Source of the DNA: a virus
Virus record (IMG/VR): IMGVR_UViG_3300037587_000130
Coordinates: 1 to 29,119 of that record
Direction: 5' to 3' (one strand)
Length of the DNA stretch: 29,119 nucleotides
The notes under the pieces were generated by a model. The model had not been told where the DNA came from and searched no databases. It saw nothing but the letters and a program-made list of their open reading frames with translations. A program made the translations under genes and the position numbers. Position 1 is the first letter of the stretch; each line of letters begins with the position of its first letter. Positions 20,579-27,690 of the stretch are shown one piece after another.

Positions 20579-20915
20579 CTGGTCCTGGGAAACACGAGCG
20601 GCGGAATACTGCCAGCGCCTCAACGGTAATGCCCGGATCCGGAAACATTACCGGTGCGGCCAGTGTCGGGCGCGTCGATCGCTTAAGCGCGAATTGTGGG
20701 ATTATATCCGACCGCCGAAGTGTCGGGAGTGCTATGCCGTCGACTGGCGCCTCGATATGAGCCGCACGAAGGAATGGTTAACGCGTTCCGGGGTTTTCGA
20801 TACGTGCCATTGTGGCGGGTACTTGTTCCCCCATCGTCGCGGGGGTGGCGTGTGGTGTTATAACCACAAGGGCGGCCCAACGGACCAGGATTATATCGAT
20901 CGGTACGGGCATTAG
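20565..20915 (+). CDS. Cysteine-rich zinc-binding phage protein, 116 aa
   Basis: The long frame starts at 20373 in the shadow of the ligase-like gene; the GTG at 20565 overlaps that gene's end by 14 bases and is preferred, though its ribosome site is weak. Cysteine groups CGQC, CREC and CHCGGYLFPHR, plus WCYNHKGG near the end, suggest two zinc sites with Cys/His ligands. This layout with PHR near a C-terminal Cys is one I associate with small phage proteins downstream of replication genes. Its stop overlaps the stop of the convergent lysis-region gene in the bases TTAG. Confidence 0.72.
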   Translation: MNTVNWSWETRAAEYCQRLNGNARIRKHYRCGQCRARRSLKRELWDYIRPPKCRECYAVDWRLDMSRTKEWLTRSGVFDTCHCGGYLFPHRRGGGVWCYNHKGGPTDQDYIDRYGH

Positions 20916-21223
20916 TGTTCATCGCTGCGGCGTATCGGTAGCCCGCGTTTCTTACGGTCCGCGGCCAGTGCGGCGCGTTCGACTTCTTTGGCTTCGAGCT
21001 GTGCGACTTCTATTTGCAATTTCCGGTTTTCCAGGTCGAGTTTTCTACCGTTGCGAAGATGGTTGCGAATCAGGATCCCGGTAAGGACAATTGCGACAAG
21101 CGACGCGAGTTTCCCTATATCGTTCGGGATGAGGGCAAGAAACATCGACAGGCCCGTCCCTAACCCCGTCAAAATGACCGTAATAGCTACTTTGACATCG
21201 TCGATCAAGCTGCTGGCGTTCAT
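20912..21223 (-). CDS. Holin-like protein with two membrane helices
   Basis: This encodes 103 residues from the ATG at 21223 (MNASSLIDDVKVAITVILTG); in-frame ATGs upstream fall in neighbouring genes. Two hydrophobic helices (about 10-32 and 37-57, SLVAIVLTGILIRNHL) are followed by a charged helical tail, starting RKLDLENRKLQIEVAQLEAK and basic near the end. Two helices and a charged tail are typical of class II holins; it could also be an inner-membrane spanin-like partner with a coiled coil. It is last in the late operon and ends in a TTAG overlap with the convergent zinc-protein gene. Confidence 0.68.
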   Translation of the reverse strand: MNASSLIDDVKVAITVILTGLGTGLSMFLALIPNDIGKLASLVAIVLTGILIRNHLRNGRKLDLENRKLQIEVAQLEAKEVERAALAADRKKRGLPIRRSDEH

Positions 21224-21323
21224 GCTTAAGAACCATTCCGCGGTAGTAGTTGTAACCGTTGATAAGCATAGCGGCGAAAACCAGCGCGCCATAGATCCAT
21301 TGTAAGACGTCCTCCGGAATCAT
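21045..21323 (-). CDS. Possible overlapping membrane protein in the lysis region
   Basis: This encodes 92 residues from ATG 21323, with AGGG upstream. The N-terminus has one good membrane helix (IYGALVFAAMLINGYNYY) and a positive stretch (KHERQQLDRR). From residue 34 on it overlaps the holin-like gene at 20912-21223 in another frame. Its N-terminal part overlaps the end of the gene at 21226-21696. The C-terminal half, with cysteines (SCPHPERYRETRVACRNC), may be only loosely constrained. Overlapping genes are common in lysis cassettes (spanin and antiholin pairs). The membrane helix and start site favour a real gene. Confidence 0.48.
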   Translation of the reverse strand: MIPEDVLQWIYGALVFAAMLINGYNYYRGMVLKHERQQLDRRCQSSYYGHFDGVRDGPVDVSCPHPERYRETRVACRNCPYRDPDSQPSSQR

Positions 21324-21696
21324 CCTGTTTATCCCTGGAAAGTAAGGTTATTAACGCCCAAACAAATACGCAAAATGTCGCGACGTTATACGGCGCGGGC
21401 TCCGAATACGTCACCCACAACACCCACCCGATGAAATTTAACACGATTGAAACCAAACAGATACGGACCAGGGTTAAAGCTATCCGCGGCGGGTGGTCCA
21501 GTAGTTTAAGCGCTACGATAATCGCCAAAGCTCCAGCACCTGCGCTGGCGTAATACGGGAGCCCTGTAAGGTGCACGAATGCTAGCTCGTGCGCCCAGGC
21601 TATAGATACAAAAACGACCGCGGCGAATAATCGCGTAGCGGTCGGCTGGAATATTGCGGCGGCAACGAGGCCGCCCAGGAGCGCGGAAAGTAACAT
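21226..21696 (-). CDS. Multi-helix membrane protein of the late operon
   Basis: This encodes 156 residues from ATG 21696, two bases after the stop of the 32-residue gene, with AGGCGAG upstream. Four hydrophobic helices are visible in the first 120 residues (LLSALLGGLVAAAIF, LFAAVVFVSIAWAHE, AGAGALAIIVALKLL, and LVSIVLNFIGWVLWV with ATFCVFVWALITLL). The last 35 residues, after KQDD, overlap the next gene and may be a read-through tail. It lies between the 3TM holin-like gene and the two-helix holin-like gene, so a lysis or membrane role is likely. No family is recognised. Confidence 0.66.
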   Translation of the reverse strand: MLLSALLGGLVAAAIFQPTATRLFAAVVFVSIAWAHELAFVHLTGLPYYASAGAGALAIIVALKLLDHPPRIALTLVRICLVSIVLNFIGWVLWVTYSEPAPYNVATFCVFVWALITLLSRDKQDDSGGRLTMDLWRAGFRRYAYQRLQLLPRNGS

Positions 21697-21698
21697 TT

Positions 21699-21797
21699 TT
21701 ACTCGCCTTTCTTTTTCTCTCGTTTCTTACCGCGTCCGCCAATGGTACCGGGAGCGGGGCGGGGCGCTACGATTGGGCCTTTCGGTTTGGCTGCCAT
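21699..21797 (-). CDS. Tiny basic protein, 32 aa
   Basis: This gene is too short for a routine ORF list. ATG 21797 follows AAGGA, and the stop is 2 bases before the next ATG. The product starts MAAKPKGPIVAPRPAPG and ends GKKREKKKGE, with a proline-rich first half and a very basic second half. It could bind membrane phospholipid or nucleic acid. Support is the ribosome site and the tight fit between two membrane-protein genes. Confidence 0.62.
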   Translation of the reverse strand: MAAKPKGPIVAPRPAPGTIGGRGKKREKKKGE

Positions 21798-21801
21798 GTG
21801 G

Positions 21802-22374
21802 TTATTTCCTTCCAATTATTGCAGATATCATACCGCCCAGGCCGGACGGGGTCGACTGTTCAGCGCCGCCGTTAAGCCGCTGGCGGTGTTCGTGCTTCAA
21901 AATACCAAAGTATGACCGCAAGAGTAACACAAACGGAGCGATAACAGCCGCTACGAACGGCCAGCCACCGGTAACAGCGTCGACTAAGTCGGCCTGCTTC
22001 GTGGTTACGCCATAGCCCCAGATACCGATAGCCACAATGGCGACCAGGGCGACAACGTGGAACGCATGTTTAGCGATATACGGCCGGGTCGTGTGGGTGC
22101 TGGACGCGTCCGCTTGCAGCATTACCCGCAACGTTTCGTTACTCTGTTTAATCTGGGTAATTTCGACGTCGAAGTCCTTGTTAATAAGTTCCGCTTGGTA
22201 TTCGGCCGGCATAGACTCGACCGCACTACGGACCTGCTCGCCCGTTGCGTCGGCCGGGAGCTTCTTATCGTCCGGTAGGAACTCGTTAACCGCCTGCAGA
22301 ATCAGACCGCCCCCGGGTACCATGGTCCGCACTGCGGCGGCGCCCACGGTCTTAACGATATCTAACAGTTTCAT
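21802..22374 (-). CDS. 3TM holin-like protein (gene-transfer-release holin type)
   Basis: This encodes 190 residues from ATG 22374, one base after the endolysin stop; a longer frame upstream lies in the endolysin gene. The N-terminal soluble part (MKLLDIVKTVG, then FLPDDKKLPADATGEQ) and the central TRPYIAKHAF match the pattern of the 3TM holin family described from gene-transfer agents. Two or three membrane helices follow (HVVALVAIVAIGIWGYGV and WPFVAAVIAPFVLLLRSYFG). Located next to the endolysin, it probably forms the inner-membrane lesion that releases it. Confidence 0.8.
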   Translation of the reverse strand: MKLLDIVKTVGAAAVRTMVPGGGLILQAVNEFLPDDKKLPADATGEQVRSAVESMPAEYQAELINKDFDVEITQIKQSNETLRVMLQADASSTHTTRPYIAKHAFHVVALVAIVAIGIWGYGVTTKQADLVDAVTGGWPFVAAVIAPFVLLLRSYFGILKHEHRQRLNGGAEQSTPSGLGGMISAIIGRK

Positions 22375-22375
22375 A

Positions 22376-22771
22376 TCAGTAGCCCCAGGTAGGTACGTCG
22401 GTCCGTTCGGTCTCGGTCCACGCCATATGGACAAACCCACAGTAAGCGCCGCCAGCTACCCGGGTCGCCCCGTGGCGTCCGGCCAGGACCTTTAGCTTAG
22501 TTTCGAGCGCTTCGTCGTTACAGGCGACGTCTACTGCGGTCTGCTTTTGATGGTCCCCGAGCTTACTTTTCGTAACTTCGTTCGGGTGATTCGGGCAACG
22601 GCCGCCGGACGTAATCGCCATAGGCCGACCCAGGTCTTCGCGTATCAACTGGACTCGGTCTAGTGTTTTCTGGTCTACGCTCCGCTGGTCGCAGTCCGGA
22701 CGCCCGCACGTACAGCGGAGTTTTACGTCGGTTGTCGGATTGAAGTTTCTGGTAGCTGTTACTGTCGCCAT
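22376..22771 (-). CDS. Peptidase M15-type endolysin
   Basis: This encodes 131 residues. ATG 22771 overlaps the tail-spike stop as TAATG, with AAGGTGA upstream, and is preferred over an earlier frame start. It fits the compact M15 zinc peptidases: SGGRCPNHPNEV, LGDHQKQTAVDVA with H74 and D81 as zinc ligands, and FVHMAW with H115. An N-terminal CTCGRPDC cluster may form an added zinc or disulphide site. It has no signal peptide and therefore needs a holin, encoded immediately downstream. It should cut peptide bonds in cell-wall crosslinks or stems. Confidence 0.87.
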   Translation of the reverse strand: MATVTATRNFNPTTDVKLRCTCGRPDCDQRSVDQKTLDRVQLIREDLGRPMAITSGGRCPNHPNEVTKSKLGDHQKQTAVDVACNDEALETKLKVLAGRHGATRVAGGAYCGFVHMAWTETERTDVPTWGY

Positions 22772-24579
22772 TATTTCACCTTCACCGATGGACCTTGACA
22801 TAAGATTTCGAAAGAAAATGTCCCGGTGGTTGACGCTATCGGGGTCGCTTCTAAGAAGTTACCGTTTAGGGTCCATGTGAAAGATGGATGATTAGCAGCA
22901 GCGCCTGTTATGACACCCAGTGCCGCGATTTCTGTTACGCTACCACCAAGAACACCTTTATCAACTAATAGATGATAAGTAGCAGTGTTTTTCGCCCCTG
23001 CAGATGCGGGATCACCATTGACCGCCCGGACTGTAATCGTTCCACCAAAATCAGTTTGATTACCTTGGGGACTTGATAACTCGATAACATCTGTAGCGGC
23101 GGTTACTGACAAATCGTGAATAACAACGGCCCGATTTACGTGGTGGATATATCCCTGGCTGGCTGACTTAATACCGCTGGGAAAGTCGTTATCTTCATCG
23201 ACAACATAAGCACCCTTACCGGTAACGATTACATCTTCAATGGCAAACGCTGGAGCTTGAGACTTACAAGCCTTCAGGATAATCCTGTTTATCTTATCGT
23301 TAGCAGCTGCAACCCGTGCGAAGTTTGCCCAGCCGCCGTTGCTGCCGTTGTTATTAAATGCAAAGCAACCATTAAGAGTTACGGCTATGTTTTCCCCTTC
23401 GGCGGTGCTAGAAGAAAAGTTAAAGCCTGAGCGCTGACCGCTCTCATTACCGCAGCCATTTAATACAGTGGTATGACTCTCTGTGATATCGTACCCGTGT
23501 AGTCCGCTGCCGTCCGAAGCACAAGAATTCATGACTGTATAGGTCATTTTATTCAGGCGATAACCATGCCCAGTATTCCCTTCTGCGTAACAGTTGCTAA
23601 ACAGCCACGATGTATGCAGATCGATCAGATCAAAACCATTACCCGTGTTTCCGCTACAAAACACCTGGTTAACATGGGTCATAAACCCTTCACCAGCTTC
23701 CAAACCGTGCGAACCATTGGTAGAGAATCTTGTTCTCTCGATAGCAACATGGCTGAAAACATCAAGTAGCACGTCGTGCGTTTTAGACTTCAACCGGACA
23801 CCTGAAAGGGTCGCGTTTCGGATTGCCATATCTGCCATGCGGTTGAAAATCGGGTTGATCATGTCAACACCGATCTTGCTAGCCCCGGCAGTAACGAAGT
23901 CTAACGTAGAACCCTGTTTGCCTGCTCCCATCATTGTCAGACCGGCAAGTCGTGAAACCCCCACGTTATCCAAGGTAACAGTATCGTCCATATCATGACG
24001 ACCCGTTCCGAACCGCATCTGACCGCCGGTGAAAATGTCATTGCCGGTATCCAGTAAATCCACAGCGCCGTTAATATTGGTAGCCGTCGGACCCCCGAAC
24101 GCGTTAACGTCTATTACATCGCTAAACGCCTGGATAATGGCAAACTCGTTGCCCGCCGAGTCGAATAGCACACCCGTAACAGGGTCGAGAGTGCTCGCCG
24201 TCCCAGTGTTCCCGGTAGAGATAAGTAGCGATTGGCGCCCATCTGTCTCAGTTGTAAACCCGGACGTCCGGATTACTTTAACCCCTGTGAAATCGGCAGC
24301 CAAAACCGCGACGGACGTAGCTACCTGCAGGCCTGAAACTACCTTCAATGCGTCCAAATACTGCGACGCGCCCACCTTATCGGGAGTGCCACTAGGTACA
24401 GCGCCCACAGCTGATAGCAATGCTTGTTGCAAACCGAATATATCGTTAAGGAGCGACGCAACCCAGGGCGTACCCGTGCCGTCCCCCGGCACCGTGATAT
24501 TTTGGGCGCCGCCGAATGGGTAGTCGGCATCGGCGGGGGTCGTCTTACCGGGAAATAGTGTTCCTGGATTAATGGCCAT
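22771..24579 (-). CDS. Tail spike / fibre with right-handed beta-helix
   Basis: This encodes 602 residues from ATG 24579 after AAGGAA. The first 80 residues (FPGKTTPADADYPFGGAQ; then PGDGTGTPWVASLLNDI and PDKVGASQYLDALK) are the tail-attachment module shared by many phage fibres. Residues about 190-420 are repeats of short turns with Asn, Gly and Ser (for example GNTGNGFDLIDLHTSW, GNTGHGYRLNKMTYTV and GSGLHGYDITESH), typical of a parallel beta-helix. About 110 C-terminal residues form a separate beta-rich cap. It probably binds or degrades a surface polysaccharide. No catalytic pair was identified. The helix part looks less GC-rich than its neighbours, suggesting exchange. Confidence 0.88.
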   Translation of the reverse strand: MAINPGTLFPGKTTPADADYPFGGAQNITVPGDGTGTPWVASLLNDIFGLQQALLSAVGAVPSGTPDKVGASQYLDALKVVSGLQVATSVAVLAADFTGVKVIRTSGFTTETDGRQSLLISTGNTGTASTLDPVTGVLFDSAGNEFAIIQAFSDVIDVNAFGGPTATNINGAVDLLDTGNDIFTGGQMRFGTGRHDMDDTVTLDNVGVSRLAGLTMMGAGKQGSTLDFVTAGASKIGVDMINPIFNRMADMAIRNATLSGVRLKSKTHDVLLDVFSHVAIERTRFSTNGSHGLEAGEGFMTHVNQVFCSGNTGNGFDLIDLHTSWLFSNCYAEGNTGHGYRLNKMTYTVMNSCASDGSGLHGYDITESHTTVLNGCGNESGQRSGFNFSSSTAEGENIAVTLNGCFAFNNNGSNGGWANFARVAAANDKINRIILKACKSQAPAFAIEDVIVTGKGAYVVDEDNDFPSGIKSASQGYIHHVNRAVVIHDLSVTAATDVIELSSPQGNQTDFGGTITVRAVNGDPASAGAKNTATYHLLVDKGVLGGSVTEIAALGVITGAAANHPSFTWTLNGNFLEATPIASTTGTFSFEILCQGPSVKVK

Positions 24580-24591
24580 TGTATTAATTCC

Positions 24592-25407
24592 TTATACGTA
24601 TTCGACAAGTATACCGAGCCATTGCTGGGCGGGGCAAATTTTCAAACAAAGCGCTTCGAATTCGTCGCGCCGTTTCGGGTCGACCTGGGCGATATCTCCG
24701 AAAGTCGGACCACCAATATATAGAAAATATGGCCATTTAGCCGGGTCGTTGGGGACTATGTAATTTTTTATAGATTGGACAAAGTCCACATATTCGCCAC
24801 ACTCGACACCAGATTCCCCCGCTTCGACACCAGATTCCCCGCATGCGGCGGTAAAACCTTTAACCGTCTGAAAAATTTTGTTAACGAGCGGGTAGCCTAC
24901 CGGTTCGACACCGTTACCAGCTTCTGCGAATGCCTCCCCGCAGGCGGCAAGGGCTTCCCCACAATCGACTTTTAAATCCGCGCCGGTAAACTCGCGACGT
25001 AAAACTAATAACGGATTGCGTGGCGTTACGCACAGTTTAACCCCTGGCGCGGGCTCAGTTCCCGGGACCCACCATTCGTGGATGAATACGTCGAACCCGT
25101 TGCCCCGTAAGGTGCTTTGTAAATACTCGGGGTCCTGCCCACCTAATGCTTTCCATGTAGCGTCTAGCCGGTCCCGGCGTTGTTGTTCCGATAATCCCGT
25201 ATCTGGTAACCCGAACTGCACCTCCCACCGGGTTAACTCCCGGGTGGACTGCGGGTCTATGTCCAACCACACCAGATCCAGAAACGTTTTAACGTCCGCC
25301 CCGAGTCCCGAAAGCCCCTCGAAAAACTGTCGTAGCTTTTTATTTACGAGTACCGTCCACGCGCGCGCGTTCGGTAGGAGGTGTTGGAATATCCGAAAAA
25401 AAGTCAT
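24592..25407 (-). CDS. Mu gp48-like baseplate/tail protein
   Basis: This encodes 271 residues from an ATG overlapping the gp47-like stop as ATGA. The opening (FRIFQHLLPNARAWTVLVNK), then LDLVWLDIDPQSTRELTRWE and FGLPDTGLSEQQRRDRLDA, fits the YmfQ/DUF2313 family that links the baseplate wedge to fibres. Cys-Gly-Glu repeats occur at about 148-200 (CGEALAACGEAFAEAG; CGESGVEAGESGVECGE), including a 21-base tandem duplication. The C-terminal FEALCLKICPAQQWLGILVEY is typical of the family. Order after gp46 and gp47 and before the spike agrees. Confidence 0.86.
   Translation of the reverse strand: MTFFRIFQHLLPNARAWTVLVNKKLRQFFEGLSGLGADVKTFLDLVWLDIDPQSTRELTRWEVQFGLPDTGLSEQQRRDRLDATWKALGGQDPEYLQSTLRGNGFDVFIHEWWVPGTEPAPGVKLCVTPRNPLLVLRREFTGADLKVDCGEALAACGEAFAEAGNGVEPVGYPLVNKIFQTVKGFTAACGESGVEAGESGVECGEYVDFVQSIKNYIVPNDPAKWPYFLYIGGPTFGDIAQVDPKRRDEFEALCLKICPAQQWLGILVEYV
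24803..24844. repeat. 21-base tandem duplication in the gp48-like gene
   Basis: TCGACACCAGATTCCCC plus four bases occurs at 24803-24823 and again at 24824-24844 with small differences in the last bases. On the coding strand it encodes ESGVE(A/C)G twice. The in-frame repeat lengthens a Cys/Gly-Glu loop region. Confidence 0.75.
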
Positions 25408-26600
25408 ACAAACGTTACCGTACTAGCTTTCGCTTTTTCGCCGATCCCCAGCGCAAACAGGGTTATAACAACGGCGGACTGTTTTACGACAACTCCGGTA
25501 AAAATCCCGCCGGCGGCGCTAACTATGTCGTCGACAACACCACCTACGGCGCTACTGGTTATACGATCGTTACGAGGGGGTACGGTTAAGCCCACAATGA
25601 AGGGCGCGCGTTCTAAAAAATATTCCTCTACCCCGGTGGTAATATCCGCCTGTACTTGCGCCAGATTGTCAACGACCAGCCCCGACACGTTCACATCGAA
25701 CCCCGTTCGAGTAATTGGGAACGTATTAACGAGAGCGTTAGCGGGTCGCCGTGTGGCCAGGCCGTTTTGATCCAACTCTATAGAATCCAACACCGCCTGC
25801 AATTGTGCAGCGGTAGGTATGCCGTCGGGGGATCCGGAAGATTCGACAGTAGCTTCGGCGAATACGTCAACCTGTCCGGGACAATCACTGGTATACGGGA
25901 ATATATTAACAATACCGGCGACTTCCTCGCCCCATTGTTCGTAATCCGCCAAAGCCCCGCCCTGCGGTTGTTTTTGGAATCGATCGATAATTCGCTGCCG
26001 GTACGCTTCGGTACTTTCGCCGTTCGCCCCGGTAACGACCTGGGAGACTACGACGGCGGTACGGTCGACATTAGCGAGCGGATTAGCGAAGGTAACGTTA
26101 TCCGACGGGTTTAGGTTACCGATCGCCCCGGCGCCACCCCCGCCCGCCTGGTCCGATACCGCCCGTATAGTCGCCGTCACTGTTGCTGAGTTCAGCAATA
26201 CAGCCCCTATCGTAATATACGTAACTCCGTTGTTAGCATTTACTAACTGAGTGCTCGAGGGTAGGGTACCGGTTTGGTTAGTGACTGTAATACTAATCGA
26301 CAATTCCGCATTAGTTGCGGCGACCGGATCGCCGATGCCGATCAACCGACCCCAGAATTTAAGCGGGTTGATAGTCTCGCCATTAATTACCGTATCCTGG
26401 TCGGACGCGGTCTGTACGAAAATTTGTAGGAAAATAAACCCGGCGTATTTGTAAAGCAGGATAAATACGCCCGCCAGCGCTTTAGCGAGGACCCGTAAAA
26501 ACGACTTCGGCAATAAAGGAATGGTCTGGTTAAGCGACGCTTCAAGCTGCGCGATAATATTAGCGTTAACTTCCGCCGTGGTAGGGGTAACTAAACTCAT
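25404..26600 (-). CDS. Mu gp47 / gpJ-like baseplate wedge protein
   Basis: This encodes 398 residues from an ATG overlapping the upstream stop as ATGA. The N-terminal helices (ANIIAQLEASLNQTIPLLPK; then FLRVLAKALAGVFILLYKY) and GRLIGIGDPVAATNAELSIS lead into the baseplate-J domain. Its hallmarks include STQLVNANNGVTYITIG, then ANPLANVDRTAVVVSQVVTG and ESTEAYRQRIIDRFQKQPQG, and the C-terminal DVNVSGLVVDN. Contractile-tail phages use this protein to form the wedge ring around the hub. Flanking gp46- and gp48-like genes are in the expected order. Confidence 0.92.
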   Translation of the reverse strand: MSLVTPTTAEVNANIIAQLEASLNQTIPLLPKSFLRVLAKALAGVFILLYKYAGFIFLQIFVQTASDQDTVINGETINPLKFWGRLIGIGDPVAATNAELSISITVTNQTGTLPSSTQLVNANNGVTYITIGAVLLNSATVTATIRAVSDQAGGGGAGAIGNLNPSDNVTFANPLANVDRTAVVVSQVVTGANGESTEAYRQRIIDRFQKQPQGGALADYEQWGEEVAGIVNIFPYTSDCPGQVDVFAEATVESSGSPDGIPTAAQLQAVLDSIELDQNGLATRRPANALVNTFPITRTGFDVNVSGLVVDNLAQVQADITTGVEEYFLERAPFIVGLTVPPRNDRITSSAVGGVVDDIVSAAGGIFTGVVVKQSAVVITLFALGIGEKAKASTVTFV

Positions 26601-27040
26601 GCGGACGCCTTCCAGTTTTCTGTGAATTCGAAGCTGGACTCTTCGCCCCGGGCTTCGATATTCACGATAAATTTAATCCGGTTAATCCCCGGAATGCTGG
26701 CCGCTACGGTTACCGACGACGCGACGCGTTGATCCACGAACCAAGCAAGGTCTCGTCCGGCGGCGTCTTCGATTCGACGTAAGTTACCGGTCGTCGCGGG
26801 TAACGCTTGTAATAGGTTCTGAGTTTCGCTGCGGTACTGGCGGACCGGGTCGACTTCGTCTAGGTTACCCCACCACGTAAGGGGGCTAGCCCCGCGCCCG
26901 TCGTCGTCTTCATTACCACCGAACAGGGACAGGTACGCGGCTGTTTCCAGCCCTCCGGACATTTCTACGAGACCGTTTTCGACGGTAATTTCGCCGTCGT
27001 CGTCGGTCTGGAATAGTAAAACGTCGCCCTGTTGTGCCAT
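26597..27040 (-). CDS. Mu gp46-like baseplate protein
   Basis: This encodes 147 residues, ATG 27040 overlapping the spike gene's stop by one base (TAATG). The beta-rich N-terminus (DVLLFQTDDDGEITVENGLV) is followed by GGLETAAYLSLFGGNEDDD, and then by WWGNLDEVDPVRQYRSETQN in the mid-part. This is the Mu gp46/gp25-like pattern of baseplate wedge assembly proteins. It sits between spike and gp47-like genes as in Mu. Its stop overlaps the gp47-like start as ATGA. Confidence 0.86.
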   Translation of the reverse strand: MAQQGDVLLFQTDDDGEITVENGLVEMSGGLETAAYLSLFGGNEDDDGRGASPLTWWGNLDEVDPVRQYRSETQNLLQALPATTGNLRRIEDAAGRDLAWFVDQRVASSVTVAASIPGINRIKFIVNIEARGEESSFEFTENWKASA

Positions 27041-27690
27041 TAGTTGTTAGGTCCTGTAGGTCCTGGAGCGCTCGAACCGCCGGTAATCGGGTGGTCGTGT
27101 CCTGCTAGCTCTTTACCGATCGCAGTCATTGACGTAGACGCGGCTACCGTTGCAGCGGACAATGTCGTCGGCGTGGTTATGTTGCCGGCAGGGTCGATAG
27201 TAACCCCGTTAACTTCAAAAGTCCCGCCAGCCTGTAGCTCGAAATTCCCGTTACCATTCGTACCGGTGATAGAGCCGTCCGCGTCCGCGTCGAAAGTCGA
27301 TAGCGGGGTCGTGGTTACAGTTCCCCCGTCGGGTCGCAGCGTTACGGATCCGTTATCGTTCGATAGGGTCGCGGTCCCGTCGCTCTTAAGCCACAGTTCG
27401 ACGATCTGGGCCCCGTTAGCGTCGCGGGCGTAGATTCGTTTATCGCCGGCGGTTGCTTTCTGCAGGTTCTTCGGGTCGACGTATCCGACCGCCGAGTCGC
27501 GCCCGGTACCGGCTTGACCGATGATAGCCACGAAGTCGCCGGGTAGCGGGAACGCGTCGTCGCCTGGGGCGCTGAAATGTTGGAGGGTTCGGTTATCGCC
27601 CCCGCCGCGGTCGACCTTAACGTCGCTAACCTTCGTTTCCCCGACCAGCGCACGGACAAAGGATATTAACTTCCCGATACGACCAGCCAT
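27040..27690 (-). CDS. Baseplate central spike, Mu gp45 / gpV-like
   Basis: This encodes 216 residues, ATG 27690 overlapping the hub gene's stop as TAATG. The N-terminal OB-like part (KVDRGGGDNRTLQHFSAPGD, DAFPLPGDFVAIIGQAG) precedes a beta-stranded repeat region with Thr, Asp and Gly (NGSVTLRPDGGTVTTTPLST). The tip has GHDHPITG, an H-x-H pair of the type that holds iron in spike tips of contractile tails. The trimer would puncture the outer membrane. The tail SSAPGPTGPNN is flexible. Confidence 0.9.
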   Translation of the reverse strand: MAGRIGKLISFVRALVGETKVSDVKVDRGGGDNRTLQHFSAPGDDAFPLPGDFVAIIGQAGTGRDSAVGYVDPKNLQKATAGDKRIYARDANGAQIVELWLKSDGTATLSNDNGSVTLRPDGGTVTTTPLSTFDADADGSITGTNGNGNFELQAGGTFEVNGVTIDPAGNITTPTTLSAATVAASTSMTAIGKELAGHDHPITGGSSAPGPTGPNN

